From Hypericibacter sp963696655 (GTDB lineage Bacteria > Pseudomonadota > Alphaproteobacteria > Dongiales > Dongiaceae): a stretch of DNA of 64,000 nt. Below, in pieces: positions 52,061 through 60,630 of this stretch. Position 1 is the first letter of the stretch. Each line of letters starts with the position of its first letter. The stretch is taken from assembly GCA_963696655.1 (NCBI GenBank), contig CAVOLB010000045.1, positions 1 through 64,000 on the forward strand. The letters run 5' to 3'. The notes under the pieces were generated by a model. It made no database searches, had not been told where the DNA came from, and worked only from the letters and a program-made list of their open reading frames with translations. The translations under genes were made by a program, and so were the position numbers.

Positions 52061-52392
52061 TTTCAAGACCCGCCCGAACTCACAGGCCACCGGCAGGATT
52101 GCAACCGCGACGATGGATCGTTATGGTCTCGCCGGTTTCGCACTCGAACGAAAAGGAGGGCTGCGTGGACATTTTCTTCAGTCACCATCGTCAGCGTGGC
52201 CCCGTGTCGGCCCTGCGGCAATTGCCTGCAGGGCTGGCCAAAAGCGGGATCTGACGGCTTCCTAGCCCCTTTCCTCTCCGGTCCGCCCTTCGTGGCTGTC
52301 GACAGGCTCGCGCGTTGCGCCGGCGTTCGACAGCCGAAGTTGGCCTTGGCAGCGTTCGCCCCTGGGGCGCCTGCCGAACCCGAGAAAAGAAA
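52061..52392. other. Intergenic region upstream of the ABC-F gene
   Basis: A 332-base gap between the toxin-antitoxin operator and the ABC-F gene. It contains an inverted repeat, GGCTGTCGA near 52297 and TCGACAGCC at 52327-52335, about 57 bases before the start codon. The open frames in it look like shadows. A leader structure controlling the ABC-F gene is possible. Confidence 0.4.
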
Positions 52393-53916
52393 ATGGGCTC
52401 TCTCAGTCTCCGCCATCTCAGCCTCCTCATCGGCACGCCCCTCGTCACCGACCTCAACCTCGTGATCGGCGACGGCGACCGCGTCGGCCTCGTCGCCGGC
52501 AATGGCGGCGGCAAGACCACGCTGCTGCGCTGCCTCGCCGGCCAGGCCGAACCCGCCAGCGGCGAGATCCATCGCTCGCGCGGGCTTCGCATCGGCTTCG
52601 TCGAGCAGGACGTGCCGGCCTCGCTCCTCGATCTCACGCTCTATGAAGCGATCCGCCGGGCCATCCCGCCCGAGGAGCGCGAAGAGCAGAGCTGGCGCGC
52701 CGATGTCGTGCTCGACGAGTTCGAGACGCCTTCCGCCCTGCGCGACCGTCCGGTGCGCCAACTCAGCGGCGGCTGGCAGCGCTTGGCCCTGATCGCGCGC
52801 TGCTGGGTGACCCAGCCCGACGCGCTGCTGCTCGACGAGCCCACCAACCATCTCGATCTGGCGAAACTGTTCCAGCTCGAGAGCTGGGTCCAGGGTGCCT
52901 TGCAGCAGATCCCGGTCGTCATCGCGAGCCATGACCGCGATTTTCTCGATGCCTGCACCAACCGGACGCTGTTCCTGCGGCCCGAGGCCTCGCATTATTT
53001 CGCGCTACCCTACAGCAAGGCGCGCGCGGCGCTGGCCGAGATCGACGAGGCGGCGGCCGCCAGGCGCGAGCGCGACCTGAAGGAGGCGAGCAAGCTGCGC
53101 AAGCAGGCGGCCAAGCTCACCAATATCGGCATCAATTCCGGCAGCGACCTCCTGACGGTGAAGTCGAAATATCTGCGCGAGCGCGCGGCGAAGATCGAGA
53201 GCGGCGTCAAATCCCTGCATAAGGAGCGGCCCGGCGAGATCCGGCTCGCCAACAGCGGGACGCATGCGAAGCTGCTGGTCTCGATCGAGGATGTGGCGGT
53301 GACGACGCCGGCGGGCGATCTGCTGTTCCGGATCGAGAAGCTGCCGGTCTTCCAGGGCGACCGCATCGTGCTGCTGGGCCGCAACGGCGCCGGCAAATCG
53401 CAATTCGTGAAGCTTCTGCATCGCGCGATGGCGACACCGGAGGGCGTGCAGGGCATCCGCGTCACACCCTCGCTGGTGCTGGGCTATACCGACCAGGACA
53501 TGTCGCAGCTGCCGGCGAAGGGCACGCCCTGGGACCTGATCGCGGCCTTCGGCGTCGGCGACCAGCGCTGTCGCGGGCTGCTGGCCCAGGCGGGCTTTCC
53601 GCTCGAGAAGCAGCAACGCCCGATCGCCGAGCTCAGCTTCGGGCAGCGTGCGCGGCTGGGGCTGCTCGCGCTGCGACTGACCGAGCCGAACTTCTATCTG
53701 ATGGACGAACCCACCAACCATGTCGACATCCCGGGCCGCGAGACCCTGGAGGCGGAGATCCTCGAGCATGAGGCGACCTGCATCCTGGTCTCGCATGACC
53801 GCAGCTTCGTGCGCGCCATCGGCTCGCGCTTCTTCCTGATCGAGGGGCGGAAGCTCCGGGAGGTCGACAGCCCCGAGGGGTTCTTCGCCGCGATGGCGGC
53901 GGAACGGGAGACCTGA
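52393..53916 (+). CDS. ABC-F family ATPase
   Basis: Two ABC domains on one chain with no membrane segment, 507 residues. Domain 1 has Walker A VAGNGGGKTTLL, signature LSGGWQRLAL and LLLDEPTNHLDL; domain 2 has LLGRNGAGKSQF, LSFGQRARLGLLAL and LMDEPTNHVDIPG. ABC-F proteins act on the ribosome, in translation rescue or antibiotic protection; the subgroup is not clear. ATG 52393 begins the conserved part. The linker between domains is charged and helical, as in the family. Confidence 0.9.
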   Translation: MGSLSLRHLSLLIGTPLVTDLNLVIGDGDRVGLVAGNGGGKTTLLRCLAGQAEPASGEIHRSRGLRIGFVEQDVPASLLDLTLYEAIRRAIPPEEREEQSWRADVVLDEFETPSALRDRPVRQLSGGWQRLALIARCWVTQPDALLLDEPTNHLDLAKLFQLESWVQGALQQIPVVIASHDRDFLDACTNRTLFLRPEASHYFALPYSKARAALAEIDEAAAARRERDLKEASKLRKQAAKLTNIGINSGSDLLTVKSKYLRERAAKIESGVKSLHKERPGEIRLANSGTHAKLLVSIEDVAVTTPAGDLLFRIEKLPVFQGDRIVLLGRNGAGKSQFVKLLHRAMATPEGVQGIRVTPSLVLGYTDQDMSQLPAKGTPWDLIAAFGVGDQRCRGLLAQAGFPLEKQQRPIAELSFGQRARLGLLALRLTEPNFYLMDEPTNHVDIPGRETLEAEILEHEATCILVSHDRSFVRAIGSRFFLIEGRKLREVDSPEGFFAAMAAERET

Positions 53917-54075
53917 CGGGCCGCCGGGTCTGAAGGGGCGGGCGGGGCCCGAAAAGGGCCCGCCACCCGGCCGGAATCCGCGAAATTCGGCCGCAGCCGC
54001 AAGCCTTTGCGCCGCGCTTTACCGGGGACCGCCCGTTGCAGTATGGTCCCCCGCTCCAAGGCTTCCAGCCCCTGC

Positions 54076-54152
<77 letters not shown>

Positions 54153-54320
54153 ATTCCTGAACAAAACAGGGCACCCTGCAAAGCCGGGGCGACGGCACGG
54201 GCCGCGACCCCTTTGACGAGGTTCGCCGGGCCTCCGCTCGGGGGAAGCTTCCCATCCATCGCTACGGCACTTCCCACACCAGCAGTCGGACAACGATCGC
54301 CGGCGCTGCGGTCGCGCGGG

Positions 54321-55262
54321 CTACAATGCCCGCAGATAGGCTTCCCAGCGCCAGTCGCGCAGATGGAACCGTCCGCGCAGATTGAGCCAGGCGCCATATT
54401 TTGCGTAGTCGAAGCGAAGGGTGGAAAGGCGTCTCTGGACCGACGCCCATAGGGTCCATTTGATGCAGATCAGGACCTTGTAGACGGCGACGCGCGCCTT
54501 CAGCTCGGGTCGGCAGGCGCCGAAATAGGCTTCGATCAGCTCGTCCTCGATCGTCTCGGGAAAGAACAGCTCGAAGAACCAGATCGCGAGGTCCGCGCAG
54601 CGGTCGTTGTTGGAAGCATATTCGAAATCGACGAGCTTGATCTCCTTCCGCTCGTTGACCATGAAGTCGGTGACGTAGGTATCGTTGATGCAGGGCACGA
54701 TATCCAGGCCTGCCGCGGTGAGCGCCCGACGGATCCGGTCATAGTGCCATTGCAGCGCCTCCCAATCCCTCGGGAGCGCCGCGGAGAGATCGTCGACCTG
54801 CCGGCGATGCTCCTCGATCATGTCGAAGTAGGTCTTGGTCAGGCGCAAAGCCGGCCCGTGATGGAGCCGCTTGAGCGCGGCGAGGGCATTCATGCGGAGG
54901 TCGCGGTCCCGGAAATCGATGCTGTTGCAGCTCCGGTATCCTGTCAGGTACTCGAAAACCTCCACGCCGCTGTCTTCCTGGTAGTGGAGGACGCGCGGCC
55001 CGACGCCGACCAGCGCCGCCGTCATGTTCGCGTCATGGGCGGCCTTGCGGTCGATGAACAGCTCCGTCCCCGTCCCGGGCACCTTCAGGAACAGCAGCTC
55101 GTTGCCGGGCTTGCGGCGAATCCGCCAGTTCGCGTTGGTGATGCCCGCGGCGATGCGCTCATAGGTGAGATCCTGCCCGTGCAGCTCGGGGATCCGGCGC
55201 AACGCGTTCTCGACAGCCGCCTCGTCCGCGGTGGAGGCCTGGCCCAGTCGTCGTTCGGACAT
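54321..55262 (-). CDS. Choline/ethanolamine kinase-like phosphotransferase, altered catalytic loop
   Basis: A 313-residue kinase of the aminoglycoside-phosphotransferase/choline-kinase fold. AAGITNANWRI matches the GGxTN nucleotide loop of choline kinases, FEYLTGYR is the hinge and KLVDFEYASNNDRCADLA the metal-binding DFE. The catalytic loop reads CINDTYVTDF: Asp194 is kept, but the usual His before Asn-Asp and the later Asn are replaced (Ile192, Asp199). It may have shifted substrate or be a regulatory partner of its neighbour, with which it is paired one base apart. No signal peptide. Confidence 0.8.
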   Translation of the reverse strand: MSERRLGQASTADEAAVENALRRIPELHGQDLTYERIAAGITNANWRIRRKPGNELLFLKVPGTGTELFIDRKAAHDANMTAALVGVGPRVLHYQEDSGVEVFEYLTGYRSCNSIDFRDRDLRMNALAALKRLHHGPALRLTKTYFDMIEEHRRQVDDLSAALPRDWEALQWHYDRIRRALTAAGLDIVPCINDTYVTDFMVNERKEIKLVDFEYASNNDRCADLAIWFFELFFPETIEDELIEAYFGACRPELKARVAVYKVLICIKWTLWASVQRRLSTLRFDYAKYGAWLNLRGRFHLRDWRWEAYLRAL

Positions 55263-55263
55263 G

Positions 55264-56223
55264 TCACAGTCCCCGCAGCATCTCGTCCACCGGCCAGATG
55301 CGCAGGTGATATCGGCAACGCAGCAGCCGGAACTCGCCGTATTTCAGGAACTCGACGTGACGGCGCGGCGACGAGTCCGCCGCAATCAATGCCAGCCGGG
55401 CCCACATCATGTCGTCGAGGATCATGTGCAGCTTGATCCGGTTCGCCACTTTTCTGTCGACGGTCCCGCAATAGATCTCGATCGCTTCCTCGATACCGTC
55501 GTCCCATGGCTCGATGTCGAGCAGTGTGGCGGCGAGGTCGTAGAGCGGATCGTTGTTGGCCGCAAAGTCGAAATCAACGAGGAAGATGGCATCGTCCGGT
55601 CCCAGCAGGACGTTGGACGCATGGCCATCCCCATGACAGGGGCGCACCTCGTATCCCGATGCGACGAAGGCGGCGGTGATGCGGTCGGCATGGTCGGCGA
55701 GCATGCGATGGTCATCGGGCCAGATCGTGCCGAGATGATCACCCAGCCCGGTGAGCTCCTGAAGATGGCTGAAGATCGTGCGGTAGCGGGGAAATATGCG
55801 TCCGTCGTGAAGCCGCTTCTTCAGCCTGATCAGGGATTCGCGGCGCGGGCCTCGCTTCAGGTCGTCCATATAGGCGTTGCGCCAGCCCTCACCCAGCCAG
55901 GGCAGTGCGATGGCGCCGCTGGCGGCATCGTAGGCGATGGGGGGCGGCGTCACGCCGATGGATGCGGCGGCGGCGATTGCGCCATGAGCGGCGGCGGGAT
56001 CGAGGAACGGTTTCATGTCGGGGCTCGGCACCTTCAGGAAGGCCCGCGTCTCTCCCGATCCCACCAGCCAGCAATCATGGTCGACGGCGCAGAACATCGG
56101 CACGGCGACCGTTGCGGCGGCGGGTTGCAGGCCGAGCTCGGCGCCGGCCCAGCAGGCCATCCGTCTGGCTGCCGCCTCCGCGCGCTCGCTCGGCGAAGCT
56201 GATTCGAAATTTTCTGCGGCCAT
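55264..56223 (-). CDS. Choline/ethanolamine kinase-like phosphotransferase, canonical loop
   Basis: Paralogue of the gene just downstream, with the same fold. The catalytic loop RPCHGDGHASNVLLG is the full Brenner motif (His, Asp, Asn) and FLVDFDFAANNDPLYDLA the metal site, so it should be active. About 319 residues from ATG 56223 (GTG 56226 and TTG 56229 also in frame). Fifteen bases separate it from the amidase stop, so amidase and both kinases form one operon. An amino-alcohol substrate is suggested by the family and the context. Confidence 0.82.
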   Translation of the reverse strand: MAAENFESASPSERAEAAARRMACWAGAELGLQPAAATVAVPMFCAVDHDCWLVGSGETRAFLKVPSPDMKPFLDPAAAHGAIAAAASIGVTPPPIAYDAASGAIALPWLGEGWRNAYMDDLKRGPRRESLIRLKKRLHDGRIFPRYRTIFSHLQELTGLGDHLGTIWPDDHRMLADHADRITAAFVASGYEVRPCHGDGHASNVLLGPDDAIFLVDFDFAANNDPLYDLAATLLDIEPWDDGIEEAIEIYCGTVDRKVANRIKLHMILDDMMWARLALIAADSSPRRHVEFLKYGEFRLLRCRYHLRIWPVDEMLRGL

Positions 56224-56238
56224 CACCAAGGCACCCTG

Positions 56239-57681
56239 TCAGAGAGCCGGCAGGCCTGCGCGCAGCCCGCGGAGCAATTCGAAGGCGGCGGCCAGCCGCA
56301 ACACGGCGTCGTCGGCAAATCGCTGTCCGATGATCTGCAAGCCGATCGGCAACCCCTCTCGGTCGAAGCCGCAGGGAACGGAAAGCGCCGGCTGCTGCGT
56401 CTGGTTGTAGGCGGCGGTGAAGAGGAGATGGGACCAGGCGCGGTCTCGATCCGGAAAGGCGATATCGGCGGCATAGGCCGTCATCGGCATGACGGGGGAC
56501 AGCACGAAATCGACGCCGGCAAAGGCGTCGTTGACATGCGCCCGCAATCGCTCGAGGCCGTTCATGGCCTCGAGCAGGTCCGCGGCGGAGAGGCCTTTCG
56601 CGGCACCGCACCAGTCCTGCACCTCGGGGTGGACCTCCGCCTGGCGATCGGGTGGCAGATGCTGCAGCTCCGAGAGCACGCGCGCCCTGAAATATGTCTC
56701 GACCGCCCACTCGGCATTCTCCGGGAACGGCGCGGGCATGGGCTCCACCTTGGCCCCGTGGGCCGCGAGCAGCCGGCCCGCCCCCTCGACGGCCGCGCGG
56801 ATCTCGGGGCCGGCGGGTGTGCCGGCGCCCAGGTCCAGCAGGAGGCCGATGCGCGCTCGGCGGACCACGTCCTCCGGTGCTTCCGGGGGTGGGCTGGGCG
56901 GCGGGGGAAAGGGCAGCGACAGGCAGTCGCGCCGGTCGGGCTGCGACAGGACCGCGGTCAGCAACGTGGCGTCGGTGACGGAGCGGGCCAGGGGACCGGC
57001 CGATCGCATGTTGCTGGCGGGGGTATGGGGAATCCGGCCTTGGGTCGGCTTGAACCCGACGAGGCCGCAGAAAGCGGCAGGAATGCGAACCGATCCCCCG
57101 AGGTCGGTGCCGATCGTCAAGGGGCCGAGGCCGGCGGCAACGGCCGCCGCCCCGCCGGATGTCGATCCGCCCGGCGTGCGGGCGAGGTTCCAGGGGTTCC
57201 GCGCCGTCCCGTGCTGGCTGCTGAGGCCCGAGGCCAGGCAGCCGAGATCGGGCATCGTGGTCTTGCCGAGGAGGATCGCCCCGGCCTCGCGCAACCGCGC
57301 CGTGGGCGGCGCATCGACGGATGACGGCACCGCCGGAGCATAGGCCCTGCTGCCGCGGTACATCGGTCGCCCGGCCACGGCGATGCTGTCCTTGATCGAT
57401 ACCGGCACGCCGTCGAGCGGGCCCGCAGGCACCCCGCGCATCCAGCGTGCCTCCGAGGCGAGGGCGGCCGCCATGGCGCCATCGTCATCGACCAGGTAGA
57501 AGGCCAGGAGCGCGGGATTGAGACGATGAATCCGGCCGAGGATGGCCGCGGTCACATCGACCGGCGAAAGCCGGCGCGCCGCATAGGCCGCGATCAGCTC
57601 GGTCGCGGTCAGGCGGCACAATTCGTCGGGCTCACCCGCGGGCGGCGCGCCGACCATCGACGATGAGTTGTCCTCCGTCAT
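56239..57681 (-). CDS. Amidase-signature hydrolase
   Basis: Serine amidase of the amidase-signature family, 480 residues, no signal peptide, so cytoplasmic. The Ser-cisSer-Lys triad is Lys97 in VPVSIKDSI, Ser175 in PGGSTSGGAAAV and Ser197 in TDLGGSVRIPAAFCGLVGFKPT. The C-terminal TAAYNQTQQPALSVPCG is typical. Substrate cannot be read from sequence; in this locus an imported amide is likely. ATG 57681 has AAGG seven bases upstream. A lux-box-like site lies 35 bases beyond the start. Confidence 0.88.
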   Translation of the reverse strand: MTEDNSSSMVGAPPAGEPDELCRLTATELIAAYAARRLSPVDVTAAILGRIHRLNPALLAFYLVDDDGAMAAALASEARWMRGVPAGPLDGVPVSIKDSIAVAGRPMYRGSRAYAPAVPSSVDAPPTARLREAGAILLGKTTMPDLGCLASGLSSQHGTARNPWNLARTPGGSTSGGAAAVAAGLGPLTIGTDLGGSVRIPAAFCGLVGFKPTQGRIPHTPASNMRSAGPLARSVTDATLLTAVLSQPDRRDCLSLPFPPPPSPPPEAPEDVVRRARIGLLLDLGAGTPAGPEIRAAVEGAGRLLAAHGAKVEPMPAPFPENAEWAVETYFRARVLSELQHLPPDRQAEVHPEVQDWCGAAKGLSAADLLEAMNGLERLRAHVNDAFAGVDFVLSPVMPMTAYAADIAFPDRDRAWSHLLFTAAYNQTQQPALSVPCGFDREGLPIGLQIIGQRFADDAVLRLAAAFELLRGLRAGLPAL

Positions 57682-57716
57682 GACCCGACCTTAGGTCGAT
57701 GCCGGCGGCGCGCGAC

Positions 57717-57735
57717 AGCTAGCAAAATCGTTAGG
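57717..57735 (-). promoter_or_regulatory. lux-box-like element upstream of the amidase operon
   Basis: AGCTAGCAAAATCGTTAGG (plus strand) is an imperfect inverted repeat around CTAGC-N6-GTTAG. A near-identical element (15 of 19 bases) precedes the transporter operon at 58709-58727, in the same orientation relative to its gene. It lies 35 bases upstream of the amidase ATG and 60 bases downstream of luxR, a natural place for activation by that LuxR. Confidence 0.6.
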
Positions 57736-57795
57736 TGGGATCCCGCGCGGATCCCCGGCGAGGAGGATTGTCGGGACCGGGAAACGAAGCGGCTT

Positions 57796-58563
57796 TCAGA
57801 TGCCGTCGATCAACTGATTCTGGACGGCCAGGGACACCGCGTGTGTGCGGTTCCGCGCGCCCAGCTTGCGCGTGGCGTTCTGCAGATGGAGGGTCGCGGT
57901 GCCGATCGAGCGGCCAAGCCTCGCCGCGATCTGCTTCGCCGAATAACCTTGCGCGCTCAATTTCAGGCACTCGACTTCACGCCGCGTGAGCCGGACCGGC
58001 GTCGGGCAGCCAGTGGCCGGACGCAGCTTCGGCATGGCGAAGTTGTGGAACATGTAGGCCGCCAGGCCGATCTCGCTCAGATGCTGTTCGAGGTCGCGAT
58101 GGAAGTGTTGCTCCGGATCGACGTGGATGCCGGTGAAGGTCGCGAGCGCACCGTTTCCATATCTGATCGGCACGGTGACACCGATCGTCAGGCGGGTGTC
58201 GTGCAGGTATTGCGCGACGGGGCGCGCCCGGTCGTCCAAAATAGGCGTGAGCGGCGAAAGCGTGTTCTCGAAATAGGACCAGGTGAACGGCACCGTCCGC
58301 GAGTTGGCGACCCGCATGACCGGATCTATCTGGTAGTAGCCGGCGTTACGCCACAGGTCGATCATGCTGTCCGGGGCGTTGCGCGTCACCAGAAGGATGG
58401 GCGTGACGATTTCCTCGTCCTTCGTCAGCGGCACCGGGGAATAGTCGTAGTTGATGCTGCTGAGGCCGAAACGGGAGAGGGCGCCGACCATGACGTCCAA
58501 CCCGGCATCGAGATCGGCCGCCCCGTCCAACCCCTCTTCAAGAGCGAGAAACCAGTCTTCCAT
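57796..58563 (-). CDS. LuxR-type solo regulator of the plant-responsive (OryR/PipR) subfamily
   Basis: A 255-residue LuxR-family activator: N-terminal autoinducer-binding domain (about 1-170) and C-terminal helix-turn-helix (LTRREVECLKLSAQGYSAKQIAARL with ATLHLQNATRKLGARNRTHAV). Aligned on Asp80-Pro81 and Trp95 (TraR Asp70, Pro71, Trp85), Met67 and Trp71 fall at TraR positions 57 and 61, where AHL receptors have Trp and Tyr. That Met/Trp pair is the mark of plant-responsive solos such as OryR, PsoR and PipR. No luxI is in the window. It sits between an amidase-kinase operon and a divergent peptide transporter operon. Confidence 0.88.
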   Translation of the reverse strand: MEDWFLALEEGLDGAADLDAGLDVMVGALSRFGLSSINYDYSPVPLTKDEEIVTPILLVTRNAPDSMIDLWRNAGYYQIDPVMRVANSRTVPFTWSYFENTLSPLTPILDDRARPVAQYLHDTRLTIGVTVPIRYGNGALATFTGIHVDPEQHFHRDLEQHLSEIGLAAYMFHNFAMPKLRPATGCPTPVRLTRREVECLKLSAQGYSAKQIAARLGRSIGTATLHLQNATRKLGARNRTHAVSLAVQNQLIDGI

Positions 58564-58866
58564 CGCAAAAGTCTAGCCCAACGTCTTGGGCAGTCAACTG
58601 ATCGGGTCGCCGACCGACAGTATTCCCGCGTGGACCGGTCATGCCGATCTTCCCGCCTGGGTCTTTGCCACGCCCGCCACGATCCGCGGCCGGCGGTTGG
58701 GCCCGCAGCCTAGGAGTTTTGCTAGCTAGGCCGATCGTCGACGGCGACGATACCGTTGCCAAACTACGCATCGCCTCCCTGGGGAGGCGGAAGGGGCGCG
58801 ATGCCGCTGCCTTCGATTTGGAAAGATGCGCAGGGAATCGCAATCCAGCCATCGGAGAACTGGCAA
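58564..58866. promoter_or_regulatory. Divergent promoter region, luxR solo and transporter operon
   Basis: A 303-base gap between the luxR start and the binding-protein start. It contains the lux-box-like element at 58709-58730. CGCAAAAGTCTAG at 58564-58576 is a weaker partial match next to the luxR ATG. GGAGAA about eight bases before 58867 is the ribosome site for the binding protein. I see no gene in it. Confidence 0.5.
58709..58730 (+). promoter_or_regulatory. lux-box-like element upstream of the transporter operon
   Basis: On the minus strand it reads AGCTAGCAAAACTCCTAGG, with outer arms CCTAG/CTAGG making a 22-base imperfect palindrome. It shares AGCTAGCAAAA-N4-TAGG with the site in front of the amidase. 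It is 136 bases upstream of the binding-protein ATG, leaving room for a promoter and leader. Confidence 0.6.
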
Positions 58867-60552
58867 ATGAAACCAAGCAGACGGAAGGCATCATTTCTTG
58901 CGGCAGCTTGCGTGATCGCGGGCCTGGCGTCGGCCATGACGGTCAGCGGCGATGTCAGGGCGGACGACATGGCCGAGCACAGGGGCGGCACGCTGCGCCT
59001 GGTGGCCCGGTCGGCGGCGGGTACGCTCGACCCCCACGTCAATTACACATTGCAGTACTGGCAGTTGTTCCAGCCCCTCTATGACGGGCTCCTCGCCTTC
59101 AAGAAGGTCGCAGGGCCTGACAGCTTCACCATTGTGCCCGACATTGCCGAAGCCATTCCGGAAGCGCAGGACGGCGGCAAGACCTACGTCTTCAAGATCC
59201 GGCAGGGCATCAAGTTCTCCAACGGGCAGGAGGTCGGCGTGAAGGACGTCGTCGCCTCCTATCAGCGCATTTTCAAGGTGGCCGGGCCGACCGCCGGCAC
59301 CTTCTATTCCGTGCTGGTGGGCGCCGATGCATGCCTGAAGGCGCCCGCGGATTGCACCCTGGAAGGCGGCGTGGTGGAGAACGAGGCGGCGCGCACCGTC
59401 ACCTTCCATCTGACGCGTCCCGACGCCGAGTTCTTCGACAAGCTCGCCATCCCGCACGCGGCGATTCTTCCGGCCGACACGCCCGGGACCGACGCCGGTA
59501 CGACGCCCGTTCCCGGCACCGGCCCCTATCACATCGTCTCCTACGACCCGAACCAGCAGATGAAGCTGGAGCGCAATCCCTACTTCAAGGCGTGGAGCAA
59601 GGATGCCCAACCGGACGGCTACGCGGACGAGATCGTGTACGATTTCGGGCTGATGGAACAGGCGCAGGTGAATGCCGTGCAGAACGGCCAGGCCGACTGG
59701 ATGTTCGATCAGCCGCCGCCCGACCGGTTGGGCGAGCTGGGCACGAAATACGCCGACCGTGTCCACATCACCCCGCTCACCGCGATGTGGTACGTTCCCA
59801 TGAACACGAACCTGCCGCCCTTCAACAACGAGCTGGCGCGGCGGGCGGTCAACTACGCCATCGACAGAAAAGGTCTCGTGAAGCTGTTCGGCGGCCCCAA
59901 CCTCGCGACGCCGACCTGCCAGCTTCTGCCGCCCAACTTTCCGGGCCACGAAGACTACTGCCCCTACACGCTCAATCCCGGCAAGGTCTGGTCGGCGCCG
60001 GACCTGGAGAAGGCCCGGCAGCTCGTCAAGGAATCAGGGACGGCCGGACAGGAGGTCACCATCATCGCCGAGGACACGACGATCTCTCGAAACATCGGCG
60101 CCTATCTGCAGAGCGTGCTGAACGATCTCGGATACGTCGCCAAGGTCAAGGCCATCTCGCCCGACATCCAATTCACCTACATCCAGAACACCAACAACAA
60201 GGTGCAGATGAGCATCTCGCAGTGGTATCAGGACTATCCGTCGGGCTCGGACTTCCTGTACACGCTGCTGAGCTGCGACTCGTTCCATCCGGGATCGGAT
60301 GCCTCGGTCAACATCTCCGGCTTCTGCGATCCCGCGATCGACGCCGAGATGAAGAAGGCCATGGACCTTCAGATCACCGATCTCGCGGCCGCCAACGCCA
60401 AGTGGGCCGAGATCGACCGCATGGTGGTCGACAAGTCCCCGGTCGCCGTGCTGTTCACGCCGAAGCATCTGGATTTCGTCTCGCAGAGGGTCGGCGGCTT
60501 CAGCTTCAGCCTGCAATACTACTTCCTGTTCGCGAACGCGTGGGTTCAGTAG
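58867..60552 (+). CDS. ABC transporter substrate-binding protein, dipeptide/oligopeptide family
   Basis: Periplasmic SBP_bac_5-family protein, 561 residues, with a signal peptide (MKPSRRKASFLAAACVIAGL then ASAMTVSGDVRADD). RGGTLRLVARSAAGTLDPHVNYT opens the mature domain and TPVPGTGPYHIVSYDPNQQMKLERNPYFK is the family signature. Members bind peptides, nickel, opines or other small amides; the ligand is not evident. First gene of the transporter operon; a hairpin follows its stop. Confidence 0.9.
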   Translation: MKPSRRKASFLAAACVIAGLASAMTVSGDVRADDMAEHRGGTLRLVARSAAGTLDPHVNYTLQYWQLFQPLYDGLLAFKKVAGPDSFTIVPDIAEAIPEAQDGGKTYVFKIRQGIKFSNGQEVGVKDVVASYQRIFKVAGPTAGTFYSVLVGADACLKAPADCTLEGGVVENEAARTVTFHLTRPDAEFFDKLAIPHAAILPADTPGTDAGTTPVPGTGPYHIVSYDPNQQMKLERNPYFKAWSKDAQPDGYADEIVYDFGLMEQAQVNAVQNGQADWMFDQPPPDRLGELGTKYADRVHITPLTAMWYVPMNTNLPPFNNELARRAVNYAIDRKGLVKLFGGPNLATPTCQLLPPNFPGHEDYCPYTLNPGKVWSAPDLEKARQLVKESGTAGQEVTIIAEDTTISRNIGAYLQSVLNDLGYVAKVKAISPDIQFTYIQNTNNKVQMSISQWYQDYPSGSDFLYTLLSCDSFHPGSDASVNISGFCDPAIDAEMKKAMDLQITDLAAANAKWAEIDRMVVDKSPVAVLFTPKHLDFVSQRVGGFSFSLQYYFLFANAWVQ

Positions 60553-60585
60553 TCGTCGGAGCATGACCGGGTCCCTCGGACGACT
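60551..60585 (+). other. Hairpin after the binding-protein gene
   Basis: AGTCGTCGGAG at 60551-60561 pairs with CTCGGACGACT at 60575-60585 with one mismatch across a 13-base loop. It overlaps the stop codon and has no T-run, so it probably stabilises or partly ends the message. That would give more binding protein than permease. Confidence 0.55.
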
Positions 60586-60630
60586 TCTGCGCGCATGCCG
60601 ATCGGGTTGGACGAGGAGCACGAAGGAGTG

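Noticed and set aside
57796..58563. Ordinary AHL quorum-sensing receptor
   Set aside because: The Trp and Tyr needed for AHL binding at TraR positions 57 and 61 are Met and Trp, and no luxI-type synthase is in the window.
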